Shown piece by piece: positions 9,629 to 18,652 of a stretch of DNA of 64,000 nucleotides. The stretch's first letter is position 1. The number at the start of each line of letters is the position of its first letter. A model generated the notes under the pieces. It was not told where the DNA came from. It did no database searches and saw only the letters and a program-made list of their open reading frames with translations. Location: the NCBI RefSeq assembly GCF_023016155.1, contig NZ_JALKBG010000006.1, positions 1-64,000 on the forward strand, in the 5' to 3' direction. The stretch comes from Aliiroseovarius sp. F20344 (GTDB lineage Bacteria > Pseudomonadota > Alphaproteobacteria > Rhodobacterales > Rhodobacteraceae). The translations under genes were made by a program, and so were the position numbers.

Positions 9629-10573
9629 ATGGCCACGACCAAGACCAAACCTCAGTGCTTTCAGGAAATCATCCTGCGGCTTCAGAATTACTGGGCTGAA
9701 AAGGGCTGTGCGGTGATGCAGCCCTATGACCTTGAGGTCGGCGCAGGCACCTTCCACCCGGCCACCACATTGCGGTCGCTGGGATCTAAGCCGTGGGCTG
9801 CGGCCTATGTGCAGCCTTCGCGCCGCCCCACGGACGGGCGCTATGGTGAGAACCCAAACCGTCTGCAGCACTACTATCAGTATCAGGTGCTGATCAAACC
9901 AAGCCCGCCCGATTTGCAGGAGCTGTACCTGGGGTCGCTTGAAGCCATCGGCATCGACATGGACATGCATGACATCCGCTTTGTTGAGGATGACTGGGAA
10001 AGCCCCACGCTTGGTGCTTGGGGACTGGGCTGGGAAGTCTGGTGCGACGGCATGGAAGTCAGCCAGTTTACCTATTTCCAACAAGTTGGCGGTCATGACT
10101 GCAAGCCTGTTTCAGGCGAGCTGACTTACGGGCTAGAGCGTTTGGCGATGTACATTCTGGGCGTCGATCACGTCATGGATATGCCTTTCAACGCGCCGGA
10201 TGCCTTGATCCCTCTGACTTATGGTGACGTGTTCAAACAGACCGAGGAAGAATACGCCCGCTGGAACTTTGATGTTGCCAACACCGAAGTTCTGTTGCGT
10301 CACTTCGAAGAGGCCGAGGCCGAATGCCGCGCGATTTTGGACCAAGAACATGTGGACCCCAAAACCGGCAAGCGTATCGTCATGGCGCACCCCGCTTATG
10401 ACCAGTGCATCAAGGCATCGCATCTGTTCAACCTTCTGGACGCGCGTGGGGTGATCTCGGTTACCGAACGTCAGGCCTATATTGGGCGCGTGCGGGCGCT
10501 TGCCAAACAATGCGCAGATGCGTTTATCCAAACCACCGCCGGTGGCTGGGCCTCTGATGGGGACGCGGCGTGA
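9629..10573 (+). CDS. glyQ: Glycyl-tRNA synthetase alpha subunit
   Basis: Catalytic alpha chain of the heterotetrameric (alpha2beta2) class II glycyl-tRNA synthetase; forms glycyl-adenylate and charges tRNA-Gly. 314 residues. The family start [24 protein letters not shown] is followed by [14 protein letters not shown], the motif 2 loop [16 protein letters not shown], and [13 protein letters not shown] near residue 170. The ATG at 9629 gives the usual family N-terminus; the frame remains open upstream to 9545 but that part is not conserved-looking. It is followed, with a 4-base overlap, by a small membrane protein gene and then glyS, so all three are probably one operon. Confidence 0.97.
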   Translation: MATTKTKPQCFQEIILRLQNYWAEKGCAVMQPYDLEVGAGTFHPATTLRSLGSKPWAAAYVQPSRRPTDGRYGENPNRLQHYYQYQVLIKPSPPDLQELYLGSLEAIGIDMDMHDIRFVEDDWESPTLGAWGLGWEVWCDGMEVSQFTYFQQVGGHDCKPVSGELTYGLERLAMYILGVDHVMDMPFNAPDALIPLTYGDVFKQTEEEYARWNFDVANTEVLLRHFEEAEAECRAILDQEHVDPKTGKRIVMAHPAYDQCIKASHLFNLLDARGVISVTERQAYIGRVRALAKQCADAFIQTTAGGWASDGDAA

Positions 10574-11037
10574 GCGGCCGTCTGGTAGGGAGTTTTATCG
10601 TGGGACTTGCCCTTATTGCAGGCGCAGCGATCTATTGGTTGCAACTTTACGCCTTTTACGACGAGGTTTCGGCCGAAGATGGTGTCCGTATGACCAATCT
10701 GGTCACCGGCCAGCCTGAAATCGTGCTCTATGACAGTTTCAAAGGGATTGACGCCGACAGCTCGCCCTTGCGCTATCGCGGGTGTTTCACCACCACGATG
10801 AGCCTTGCTATGCTGACCGAGACGTTTGAACCCTACGAAGAAGCCACCCCTTTGACTGCACCCGGTTGGTTTGACTGCTTTGATGCCGTTGCCATTGGTG
10901 CCGCCATCGAAAACGGCGAAGCTTTGGCCTTCCTTGGTGAACGCGATATCAAAGATGGGGTCGACCGCGTTGTCGCCATCTTCCCTGATGGCCGGGGCTT
11001 CGTCTGGCATCAGTTGAACGAAAAATATAGCGAGTAA
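10570..11037 (+). CDS. DUF6446-like membrane-anchored protein between glyQ and glyS
   Basis: 155 residues beginning with GTG, which overlaps the glyQ stop (GTGA), indicating translational coupling. One N-terminal membrane helix ([21 protein letters not shown]) is followed by an exported domain of about 125 residues with the pattern [61 protein letters not shown]. Two Cys residues could form a disulfide. I recall such genes between glyQ and glyS in Rhodobacteraceae as DUF6446; no function is known. No enzyme motif is visible. Confidence 0.75.
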   Translation: MSGRLVGSFIVGLALIAGAAIYWLQLYAFYDEVSAEDGVRMTNLVTGQPEIVLYDSFKGIDADSSPLRYRGCFTTTMSLAMLTETFEPYEEATPLTAPGWFDCFDAVAIGAAIENGEALAFLGERDIKDGVDRVVAIFPDGRGFVWHQLNEKYSE

Positions 11038-11042
11038 GCGAT

Positions 11043-13268
11043 ATGCCTGACCTGCTGATTGAACTCTTTTCCGAAGAAATCCCAGCCCGTATGCAAACGC
11101 GTGCCGCTGAGGATCTGAAAAAGCTGGTAACCGATGGTTTGGTCGAGGCTGGTTTGACCTATGCAGGTGCCACCGCCCTGTCGACGCCGCGCCGCCTGAC
11201 GCTGGCCGTCGAAGGTTTGCTGGCTCAGTCCCCTGACACGCGCGAAGAACGCAAGGGCCCGAAAGTGGGCGCGCCGGACAAAGCCATTGAGGGCTTCTTG
11301 CGTGGTGCAGGCGTAACCCGCGATCAGTTGGAAGAGCGCGACACTCCCAAGGGTGCGGTCTACTTCGCCACGATCGAAAAACAGGGCCGACCGGCGGCGG
11401 ATATCATCGCCGAGGTTCTGGAACACGCCATCCGTAACTTCCCGTGGCCCAAATCGATGCGCTGGGGGTCGGGCAGCTTGCGCTGGGTACGTCCGCTGCA
11501 TTCGATTCTGTGCATTTTGACGGACGAAGCCGGAACCAATGTGGTCCCGCTTGATATTGATGGCATCACATCAGGCGACACCACCGAGGGTCACCGTTTT
11601 ATGGCGCCGGGCCGCTTTGTCGTGACTGGCTTTGCCGATTATGAAGCCAAGCTGAAAGCCGCCAAAGTGATCTTGTCGCCCGCTGAACGCGCCGATCACA
11701 TCTGGGCCGAAGCGCAGAATGCAGCCTTTGCCCAAGGGCTTGAGATCGTCGAAGACAAAGGCCTGTTGGCCGAGGTTGCTGGCTTGGTTGAATGGCCCGT
11801 CGTGCTGATGGGCGACATAGCCGAGGACTTTATCCACCTGCCGCCGGAAGTGCTGCAAAGCTCGATGCGTGAGCATCAGAAGTTCTTTTCCGTAAAGAAC
11901 CCCAAAACGGACCGGATCGAGAAGTTCATCACCGTCGCCAACCGCGAAACAGCAGATCACGGGGCCACCATTCTTGCCGGGAATCAGAAGGTTCTTTTCG
12001 CACGTTTGGCCGATGCTAAGTTCTTCTGGGAAAACGACATTCGCGTTGCTGAAGCCGGCGGGAAACCATGGCTTGACAGCCTTGGAAATGTGACCTTCCA
12101 CAACAAGCTTGGCACTCAAGCAGATCGTATCGACCGCATTGCGTCGATGACCCGAGCGATTGCGCCTGCGATTGGTGCGAATGCGGATCTGGCTGAACAG
12201 GCTGCACGTTGGGCCAAGGCCGACCTAAGCTCGGAAATGGTGTATGAGTTCCCGGAATTGCAGGGTCTTATGGGCAAATACTATGCCGCACCTGCTGGTT
12301 ACCCCACAGAAGTGGCCGATGCAGCGCTGGAGCATTATTCGCCGCTGGGGCCGTCTGATGACGTGCCTTCTGCGCCAGTGTCCGTTGCCGTCGCCATGGC
12401 AGATAAGCTTGATACCCTGACTGGGTTCTGGGCGATTGATGAAAAGCCCACTGGATCAAAAGACCCGTTTGCATTGCGCCGTGCTGCGCTAGGCGTGATC
12501 CGGTTGGTTCTGGAAAATGATTTGCGCGTTGGGCTGGATCAGCTTTTCGATGCCCAGCTTTTGCGTCACGAGATTGAGTTGAACGAAAACGGCGACGTTC
12601 GTGCGGCGCTGTTGCATGATCTGGACAATGAGATTGCGGATCACGGCGTGTTCGGTGCGGCCATTCGCACGGTGCTGGATCACTTTGATGGGGATCTTTC
12701 TAAGCATCTTGAAGGGGTGAAGGCCAGCTTGCCGGATACGTCAAGCGATCTACTGGGCTTCTTTCATGACCGCTTGAAGGTTTACCTCCGCGACAAAGGC
12801 ATTCGTCACGATGTGATTGATGCTTGTCTTGCCATGCCAGGCAATGACGACCTGACGCTTTTGGTAAAACGGGCCGAAGCACTGGCCACGTTCTTAACGA
12901 CCGAAGACGGTGAGAACCTGATCCAAGGTGTGAAACGTGCCACCAATATCCTCGCCCAGGCCGAGGAAAAGGATGGGGTTGAATACTCCTATGGTGCGGA
13001 TGTGAAATTTGCGGAAGACGACAGTGAAAAAGCACTGTTTGCAGCACTTGATGCAGCGGAAGCAGCGATTTCACCTGCAATGGAAGCCGAGGATTTTGCC
13101 GCTGCGATGTCGGCAATGGCCGCCTTGCGCGCGCCGATTGATGCTTTCTTTGAGGCCGTTCAGATCAATACGGACAATCAGATCCTGCGCCGCAACCGCC
13201 TGAACCTTCTGTCGCGTATTCGTGTGACATGCGCTGGCGTGGCTGATCTGTCCAAGATCGAAGGCTAA
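11043..13268 (+). CDS. glyS: Glycyl-tRNA synthetase beta subunit
   Basis: Beta chain of tetrameric glycyl-tRNA synthetase, needed for tRNA binding. 741 residues, a little longer than the roughly 690 of enteric homologues. Diagnostic stretches are the N-terminal LLIELFSEEIPARMQ, KSMRWGSGSLRWVRPLH at about residue 140, the HD-like region QSSMREHQKFFSV, and the C-terminal anticodon-binding part ending in RRNRLNLLSRI. The ATG lies 5 bases after the preceding stop; the ribosome-binding site is weak (GAGTAAG), consistent with coupling to the upstream gene. Ends before a hairpin at 13307. Confidence 0.97.
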   Translation: MPDLLIELFSEEIPARMQTRAAEDLKKLVTDGLVEAGLTYAGATALSTPRRLTLAVEGLLAQSPDTREERKGPKVGAPDKAIEGFLRGAGVTRDQLEERDTPKGAVYFATIEKQGRPAADIIAEVLEHAIRNFPWPKSMRWGSGSLRWVRPLHSILCILTDEAGTNVVPLDIDGITSGDTTEGHRFMAPGRFVVTGFADYEAKLKAAKVILSPAERADHIWAEAQNAAFAQGLEIVEDKGLLAEVAGLVEWPVVLMGDIAEDFIHLPPEVLQSSMREHQKFFSVKNPKTDRIEKFITVANRETADHGATILAGNQKVLFARLADAKFFWENDIRVAEAGGKPWLDSLGNVTFHNKLGTQADRIDRIASMTRAIAPAIGANADLAEQAARWAKADLSSEMVYEFPELQGLMGKYYAAPAGYPTEVADAALEHYSPLGPSDDVPSAPVSVAVAMADKLDTLTGFWAIDEKPTGSKDPFALRRAALGVIRLVLENDLRVGLDQLFDAQLLRHEIELNENGDVRAALLHDLDNEIADHGVFGAAIRTVLDHFDGDLSKHLEGVKASLPDTSSDLLGFFHDRLKVYLRDKGIRHDVIDACLAMPGNDDLTLLVKRAEALATFLTTEDGENLIQGVKRATNILAQAEEKDGVEYSYGADVKFAEDDSEKALFAALDAAEAAISPAMEAEDFAAAMSAMAALRAPIDAFFEAVQINTDNQILRRNRLNLLSRIRVTCAGVADLSKIEG

Positions 13269-13306
13269 TCAAAGCTTCTGCTGACCTGACCAAGCTAGAC
13301 CTTGTG

Positions 13307-13325
13307 TAGCGCGCTTTGCGCGCTA
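13307..13325 (+). terminator. Hairpin between glyS and the PPDK gene
   Basis: A perfect 8-bp stem, TAGCGCGC-TTT-GCGCGCTA, lies 39 bases after the glyS stop. Only TTGTG follows, so termination would be weak or it may be an RNA stability element. Confidence 0.5.
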
Positions 13326-13352
13326 TTGTGATGGTCGAAAGGCGGTGCTGCG

Positions 13353-15911
13353 GTGCAGAAAGAAGTTTCCTCTGGCTTTGTCGAGATCACGCCCACGGCA
13401 GAGATCGATGCCAAACGTCATGGCGGGCGGGCCAAGTGCCTTCAACGCCTGATCCGGCTGGATATGCCGGTGCCGCGGACGATTGCGCTGGATTTCGGTG
13501 CTGTACACGGTGTTTCCGCAGGCGACATGCCAGACCTTGACCAGATGTTGACCCTTTTCGGGGCCGAGCCGCTGGTCTCCGTGCGTCCTTCATCCGAGGA
13601 TCCAGATTGGGGTGGGCCCGGCGCGATCCTGAATATCGGCATGAATGATGCGGTGCACGCCAAGCTGTGTAAAACGCATGGAGAAACCGCTGCAAACGCC
13701 CTTTATCTGCGATTCATTCAATCCTACGCGGTCCATGTTGGCCGCCTTGACCCTGATGAGTTCGAGATCTTCTCGTCCCCGACCGCAGATGCACTGCGCG
13801 CGGCGCTGGAGTTGTACGAAGAAGAAACAGACGAATACTTCCCGCAGGACCCAAAAGAACAACTGGCCGAGATTTTGCGCTCCATGGCGCGGGCTTGGGA
13901 GGGCACAACGGCACGGTTGCTGCGGCAAGCCAAGGGAGCGCCAGCGGATGCGGGACTGGGCTTGGTAGTGCAGAAGATGGTGCTTGGGGTTGGTCAAGGG
14001 ATTTGTGGGTCCGGCGTGATTCAATTCGTCAACGGCGTGACCGGGCATCGCGAGATTCGTGGCCGTTATTTGTGCAAAAGTCAGGGACGTGACGCGCTGA
14101 CTGAGGCCGAAGATCGGGACGTCATGTATTTGACCAGAGATCCGCGCGGTCGCTCGATCGAAGAAGTGTTGCCTGAAAACTTTGCGGACCTTCTGCGCTA
14201 TGGGGATCTGTGCCGGACACGATTGCGCGAAGAGATGGAGATCGAATTTACGATCGAGAATGATGAGCTGTTTATACTGGATGCCGTGCGTGTTGCGCGG
14301 GCTGAACGTGCCAATGTGCGCATCGCTGTGAGCCTTGCCAAGGACAAAGTCATATCGCGCGAAGAAGCCGTTTTGCGCATTCCACCGCGCGCATTGACGG
14401 AATTGCTGCACAGTCAAATTGATCCTGAGGGGACGCGGGATGCATTTTCGCACGGGATTGCAGCAAGTCCAGGGGCCGCGACCGGAAAGATTGTGTTCAA
14501 TGCACGCGCTGCACAGGCGATGGCCGCGCAGGGGGAAGATTGTATCCTTGTACGGCGCGAGACCTCGCCCGAAGATATTCGCGGCATGCACGCCGCCAAA
14601 GGCATTTTGACCATCCGTGGCGGGATCACGAGCCACGCTGCCGTGATCGCGCGCGGCCTTGGTCTGCCTTGTGTTGTCGGGGCCGGGGATCTTGTGCTCG
14701 ACAAAAAGAAAGGCAAGCTCAAGGCTGCTGATGGCCGCGAGTTCGGCGAGGGCGACGTGATCTCGATCGACGGATCGGTTGGTGAAGCCTTGGCAGGTGC
14801 AGTCGATATGCTTCCACCCGAACTTGGAGATAGTTTTCAAACACTTATGACCTGGGCGGATTCGTTTCGTGACATCGGCGTGCGCGCCAATGCGGACACT
14901 CCCCCTGACGCACGCAACGCCCGAATGTTTGCGGCCGAAGGGATCGGGCTTTGCCGGACTGAACACATGTTCATCGATGATGACCGTCTGCTGGCCATGC
15001 GCGAGATGATCTTTGCGGATCACGCAGAAGATCGCCGCGCAGCATTGGATCGACTGTTGCCAATGCAGCGGGCGGACTTCACAGAGCTGTTCGAGATCAT
15101 GCAAGGGCAACCCGTTTGCATTCGTCTGTTCGATCCACCTTTGCACGAGTTCTTGCCGCATGGGCGCGAAGGTCTTCGTGAATTGGCCGAGGCCTTGGAC
15201 CTACCCCTGCGCGACGTAGAGCGCCGCGTGGCTGGGCTGCGAGAATTTAACCCGATGCTGGGGATGCGTGGTGTTCGGCTGGGGGTCACCGTGCCCGAGA
15301 TCTATGACATGCAAGCGCGTGCCATTTTCGAGGCGACTATTGATGCATCCAACTCGGGCGCGCCAATTGTCCCCGAGATTATGATCCCATTGGTGTCGGC
15401 CAAGCGAGAAGTTGAGATTGTCAAAGCCCGGATTGATGCCGTGGCCGCCGCGGTTCGCATAGAACGCAGTGCCGAATTTGATTATCGTTTGGGGGTGATG
15501 GTTGAAACGCCCCGGGCCGCATTGCGTGCTGGTGAAATCGCCCAACACGCGTCCTTTATGTCCTTCGGCACCAATGACTTGACTCAGATGACATACGGCC
15601 TGTCACGAGACGATGCCGGACGCTTCATGGGGGAATACGTCGCACAGGGCGTCTATGAAGAAGACCCGTTCCACATGCTGGACGCCGATGGTGTGGGCGA
15701 GCTTCTGCAGATCGGCGCGGACCGAGGGCGTGGTGAAAATGCAGACCTAACTCTGTCGATTTGTGGTGAGCATGGCGGCAATCCTGAAAGCATCCGTTTC
15801 TGCCGTGATGCCGGGTTTGACTATGTTTCTTGTTCGCCGTTTCGGGTGCCAGTCGCGCGTCTGGCGGCGGCGCATTTGGCCATTACATCTCCGCGCGCGG
15901 ACAACGTGTAA
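13353..15911 (+). CDS. ppdK: Pyruvate, phosphate dikinase (PEP-utilising enzyme family)
   Basis: Interconverts pyruvate, ATP and phosphate with PEP, AMP and pyrophosphate. 852 residues. N-terminal ATP-grasp part: VPRTIALDF, a SVRPSSEDPDWGGPGAILN segment (normally S-x-R-S-G), then IEFTIENDELFILDAVR. The swivelling phosphohistidine domain contains GGITSHAAVIARGLGLPCVVGAG near residue 425, with the catalytic His. The C-terminal TIM barrel has GIGLCRTEHMF, MLGMRGVRLG, MIPLVS, SFGTNDLTQMTYGLSRDD and the Cys-containing SICGEHGG, which supplies the active-site Cys. The start is a GTG with AAAGGCGG upstream. The N-terminal glycine-rich region (HGGRAKCLQRL) is more diverged than in classic PPDK, so a specialised paralogue is possible. 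Confidence 0.85.
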   Translation: MQKEVSSGFVEITPTAEIDAKRHGGRAKCLQRLIRLDMPVPRTIALDFGAVHGVSAGDMPDLDQMLTLFGAEPLVSVRPSSEDPDWGGPGAILNIGMNDAVHAKLCKTHGETAANALYLRFIQSYAVHVGRLDPDEFEIFSSPTADALRAALELYEEETDEYFPQDPKEQLAEILRSMARAWEGTTARLLRQAKGAPADAGLGLVVQKMVLGVGQGICGSGVIQFVNGVTGHREIRGRYLCKSQGRDALTEAEDRDVMYLTRDPRGRSIEEVLPENFADLLRYGDLCRTRLREEMEIEFTIENDELFILDAVRVARAERANVRIAVSLAKDKVISREEAVLRIPPRALTELLHSQIDPEGTRDAFSHGIAASPGAATGKIVFNARAAQAMAAQGEDCILVRRETSPEDIRGMHAAKGILTIRGGITSHAAVIARGLGLPCVVGAGDLVLDKKKGKLKAADGREFGEGDVISIDGSVGEALAGAVDMLPPELGDSFQTLMTWADSFRDIGVRANADTPPDARNARMFAAEGIGLCRTEHMFIDDDRLLAMREMIFADHAEDRRAALDRLLPMQRADFTELFEIMQGQPVCIRLFDPPLHEFLPHGREGLRELAEALDLPLRDVERRVAGLREFNPMLGMRGVRLGVTVPEIYDMQARAIFEATIDASNSGAPIVPEIMIPLVSAKREVEIVKARIDAVAAAVRIERSAEFDYRLGVMVETPRAALRAGEIAQHASFMSFGTNDLTQMTYGLSRDDAGRFMGEYVAQGVYEEDPFHMLDADGVGELLQIGADRGRGENADLTLSICGEHGGNPESIRFCRDAGFDYVSCSPFRVPVARLAAAHLAITSPRADNV

Positions 15912-15980
15912 GGGCGTAGGACTAGACGCAGCACGCGCAATCGCATAGGACTCCCGCGCAGTTCTAGGGAAGTTTGTTCG

Positions 15981-16640
15981 ATGCGTATCAAGTGGAAATC
16001 TCAGTTTTTCGCCGTTTTCGTCGCTGTTACGGGGGTGGCCTCACCTTCTTTGGCGTCTGAAACGGACGCTTCAGTTAACCCATTCGGCGCCGCACTTTTA
16101 CAAGAACACAACGGACTTGGCGCAATGGGTGGCGAGAAGCTTACAGCTATATCCGTCCTGCCAAAAGCATCTGAAGCCTCTGAAACTGCACCAAAAGAAT
16201 TCGACAGAACAATCGCGTGGCTTACTGCGCAACCAGTCCCCAAGCAAGATGCTGAATGGAACTGTCTGACCGAAGCGCTCTATTTCGAAGCCCGGGGCGA
16301 AACCGTGCAGGGACAATTTGCAGTCGCAGAAGTAATCCTGAATCGTGTTGACCATTCCCGATTCCCGAACTCGATCTGTGGTGTGATCAATCAGGGAACC
16401 GGCAAGAAATACGCTTGTCAATTCACCTACACCTGTGATGGACGCGAAGAAGTTATCAACGAAGCCGCCATCCACAATCGGTTGGGACGTATCGCCCGTG
16501 CGATGATTGATGGCGCTCCTCGTGATTTGACCCACGGGGCAACGCATTACCACACCACAGCTGTTTCACCCCGTTGGGCCAGTCGGTTTCAAAAAACCGC
16601 GTCAATCGGGGTGCATCGCTTCTATCGGATGCCCGGTTAA
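15981..16640 (+). CDS. Secreted SleB/CwlJ-type cell-wall hydrolase
   Basis: 219 residues with an N-terminal signal peptide (FFAVFVAVTGVASPSLASE). The C-terminal 120 residues are a Hydrolase_2 (SleB/CwlJ) domain: WNCLTEALYFEARGE, GQFAVAEVILNRV, FPNSICGVINQGTG, CQFTYTCDGR and ATHYHTTAVSP RW, including the glutamate in ALYFEARGE that is the likely catalytic acid of this lytic-transglycosylase-like fold. It should cut peptidoglycan glycan strands in the periplasm. AGGGAAG precedes the ATG by 9 bases. It stands alone between ppdK and folB. In non-spore-formers such genes are thought to act in growth or division. Confidence 0.9.
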   Translation: MRIKWKSQFFAVFVAVTGVASPSLASETDASVNPFGAALLQEHNGLGAMGGEKLTAISVLPKASEASETAPKEFDRTIAWLTAQPVPKQDAEWNCLTEALYFEARGETVQGQFAVAEVILNRVDHSRFPNSICGVINQGTGKKYACQFTYTCDGREEVINEAAIHNRLGRIARAMIDGAPRDLTHGATHYHTTAVSPRWASRFQKTASIGVHRFYRMPG

Positions 16641-16730
16641 CGACGCAGGAACACGCTCGCGCGTCGCTTTGGGCTGGCGTTCAGGGATGGGTTCGGGGCA
16701 TGGTCCTGCCAAGTTTGAAAGGGACATGTG

Positions 16731-17630
16731 ATGAGCGAGGCCAGCTTGGCATTTTCGAAGCTTGAAGATCGCGCCAACGCAATGGCGACAGGCGAACCAG
16801 CGGATCGCATCTCGGTGCGCGACCATGTGGTGGATGTCGAAATCGGTGCGTTTCAGGCCGAACGTGGCGTCACACAACGGCTTAGCTTCAGTGTCGTGGT
16901 CGAAGTTGCAGACCATGGTGGGGCCGCGACCGACGACGTAGATGACATTCTATCCTATGACACAATCACCGAAGCGATCATGGCCGAGCTGGAGGCCGAG
17001 CGCCTGAACCTTTTGGAAACCCTGGCCGAGCGGATTGCGCACCGACTGCTGCAAGCCCCACAGCCTCAGCGCGTGTTCGTACGCATTGAAAAGCTGGATC
17101 GTGGGCCGGGCAAGTTGGGGGTCGAAATTGTTCGCGACCGTTCCAGCGCCGTTTCAGATGTTGCTGCTGCGCAAGCCCCTTCGCCGACTGTTGTTTTTCT
17201 TTCATTATCGGCTGTGAATGCCCCTGAAGCCGGCGCATTTCTTGACAGTTTGGAACATGACGGAATTCCAACTATTCTGTGCGTTGATGCTGGTGCAAAA
17301 TCGTCAGATACAGGCTGGGCAGCGCGCAATATTGCCCTTCTGGAAGCAGATCAGGCTGCTTGGCGGCTTGCACAGGCACATGAACGTGCCGTGCCGGTTG
17401 GTACGCGAACGGAACTGGATTGGGGTTTGAAGAACGGACAGTTGAGCGTTTGGGCCCCATCCAAGATGGTTTTGGATGCAACCGACGCACCGAAGACAAC
17501 TGATCCAATCGATTTGGCTTTGTGGTTCGCGAAAGAGGTTCAAGCCAGCCAGATCCTTTGGGTGGGCTGTGACGTGCCAGATGCCATCGATATCAATTCG
17601 GCCACCGTTAAGCTTGAGGAATTGGCATGA
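16731..17630 (+). CDS. folB: Dihydroneopterin aldolase FolB with long C-terminal extension
   Basis: Residues about 20-125 form a dihydroneopterin aldolase domain (RISVRDHVVDVEIGAFQAERGVTQR... SYDTITEAI... LLETLAERIAHRLL), which converts dihydroneopterin to 6-hydroxymethyl-dihydropterin in folate synthesis. The usual family length is about 120 residues, yet this protein has 299. The remaining 170 residues (PTVVFLSLSAVNAPEAGAF...ILWVGCDVPDAI) resemble no domain I recognise and look like an alpha/beta fold with alternating hydrophobic strands. The ATG at 16731 has GAAAGGGA 8 bases upstream. Its stop overlaps the folP start by 4 bases (ATGA), indicating an operon folB-folP-glmM. Confidence 0.85.
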   Translation: MSEASLAFSKLEDRANAMATGEPADRISVRDHVVDVEIGAFQAERGVTQRLSFSVVVEVADHGGAATDDVDDILSYDTITEAIMAELEAERLNLLETLAERIAHRLLQAPQPQRVFVRIEKLDRGPGKLGVEIVRDRSSAVSDVAAAQAPSPTVVFLSLSAVNAPEAGAFLDSLEHDGIPTILCVDAGAKSSDTGWAARNIALLEADQAAWRLAQAHERAVPVGTRTELDWGLKNGQLSVWAPSKMVLDATDAPKTTDPIDLALWFAKEVQASQILWVGCDVPDAIDINSATVKLEELA

Positions 17631-18631
17631 CGTATCGCACTCAGCCTATTGCCCGGACGGGGCGTCCTTTTTCTGGCCTTGCCCTATGTGGCAGCGACAG
17701 CCTGTGGTTCGATCAGGTTTTGGAGCGCCAACGCGGGGGTGAAACACGTGCTGTTCCGCTGTCTGATGTTGATCAGGAGACAGTTAGCCGCTTAAGAGAT
17801 CTGCGCCCCACGCTTTGCGGGATGACATTGAACCAGCCCCGTTTGATGGGCATTTTGAACGTCACCCCTGACAGCTTCTCGGACGGAGGAGAGCTGGATA
17901 CGCTTGAAGCGGCCGTTACGCGAGCTCGTGAAATGGCTGGCGACACGGACATCTTGGATGTCGGTGGGGAAAGCACCCGCCCAGGCGCAGACGAAGTGGA
18001 TATAGAAGAAGAAATCCGCCGAACGGCCCCGGTGATCGAGGCAATCCGGGCTGCTGGCATAACCACACCAATCTCAATCGACACCCGAAAGGCTCGTGTT
18101 GCTGAGGCAGCATTGGATGCGGGTGCGGATATCGTGAACGATGTATCCGCGTTTTCCTTCGATCCTGAGCTCGCTGACCTAGTGGCTGAGCGCGACGTGC
18201 CTGTTTGCTTGATGCATTCGAAAGGTAGACCGGAAACGATGCAGGACGATCCCCGTTATGACGACGTTCTGTTTGATGTCATGGATTATTTGGAAGAACG
18301 TATCAGCTTTGCAGAAGCAAAAGGCATTCGGCGCGAGCGGATCATAACCGACCCCGGCATCGGGTTTGGTAAGACTTTGGAACACAATGTGACTTTGCTG
18401 CGTAACCTTGCGCTGCTACATGATCTTGGGCTGCCGGTATTGCTTGGTGTGTCGCGAAAGCGGTTCATTGGAACGATCGGACAGGCTGATGTGGCCCGCG
18501 ATCGGGTGGCCGGGTCAGTCGCCGTCGCGATGCACGGAATTGCACAGGGCATGCAGATTTTGCGGGTCCATGATACATTTGAAACTCGGCAGGCATTGCG
18601 CCTTCACGCGGCCATGACCGAGAAGAAATAA
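17627..18631 (+). CDS. folP: Dihydropteroate synthase
   Basis: Condenses 6-hydroxymethyl-dihydropterin pyrophosphate with p-aminobenzoate; the sulfonamide target. 334 residues, longer than the usual 280 because of about 65 extra N-terminal residues before the barrel. Signatures: LMGILNVTPDSFSDGG, DILDVGGESTRPGA, ISIDTRKARVAEAAL, VNDVSA, MHSKG and TDPGIGFGKTLEHN, then the C-terminal SRKRFIG. The ATG overlaps the folB stop. glmM follows after 21 bases, a gene order (folP-glmM) also seen in gammaproteobacteria. The three genes probably form one transcript. Confidence 0.96.
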   Translation: MTYRTQPIARTGRPFSGLALCGSDSLWFDQVLERQRGGETRAVPLSDVDQETVSRLRDLRPTLCGMTLNQPRLMGILNVTPDSFSDGGELDTLEAAVTRAREMAGDTDILDVGGESTRPGADEVDIEEEIRRTAPVIEAIRAAGITTPISIDTRKARVAEAALDAGADIVNDVSAFSFDPELADLVAERDVPVCLMHSKGRPETMQDDPRYDDVLFDVMDYLEERISFAEAKGIRRERIITDPGIGFGKTLEHNVTLLRNLALLHDLGLPVLLGVSRKRFIGTIGQADVARDRVAGSVAVAMHGIAQGMQILRVHDTFETRQALRLHAAMTEKK

Positions 18632-18652
18632 GAAAAGTAAGAGGTAGGCAGC

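Noticed and set aside
13590-15161. Open frame of 523 codons on the minus strand
   Set aside because: Antisense to the well-supported ppdK; its peptide has no domain pattern and is typical GC-rich shadow.
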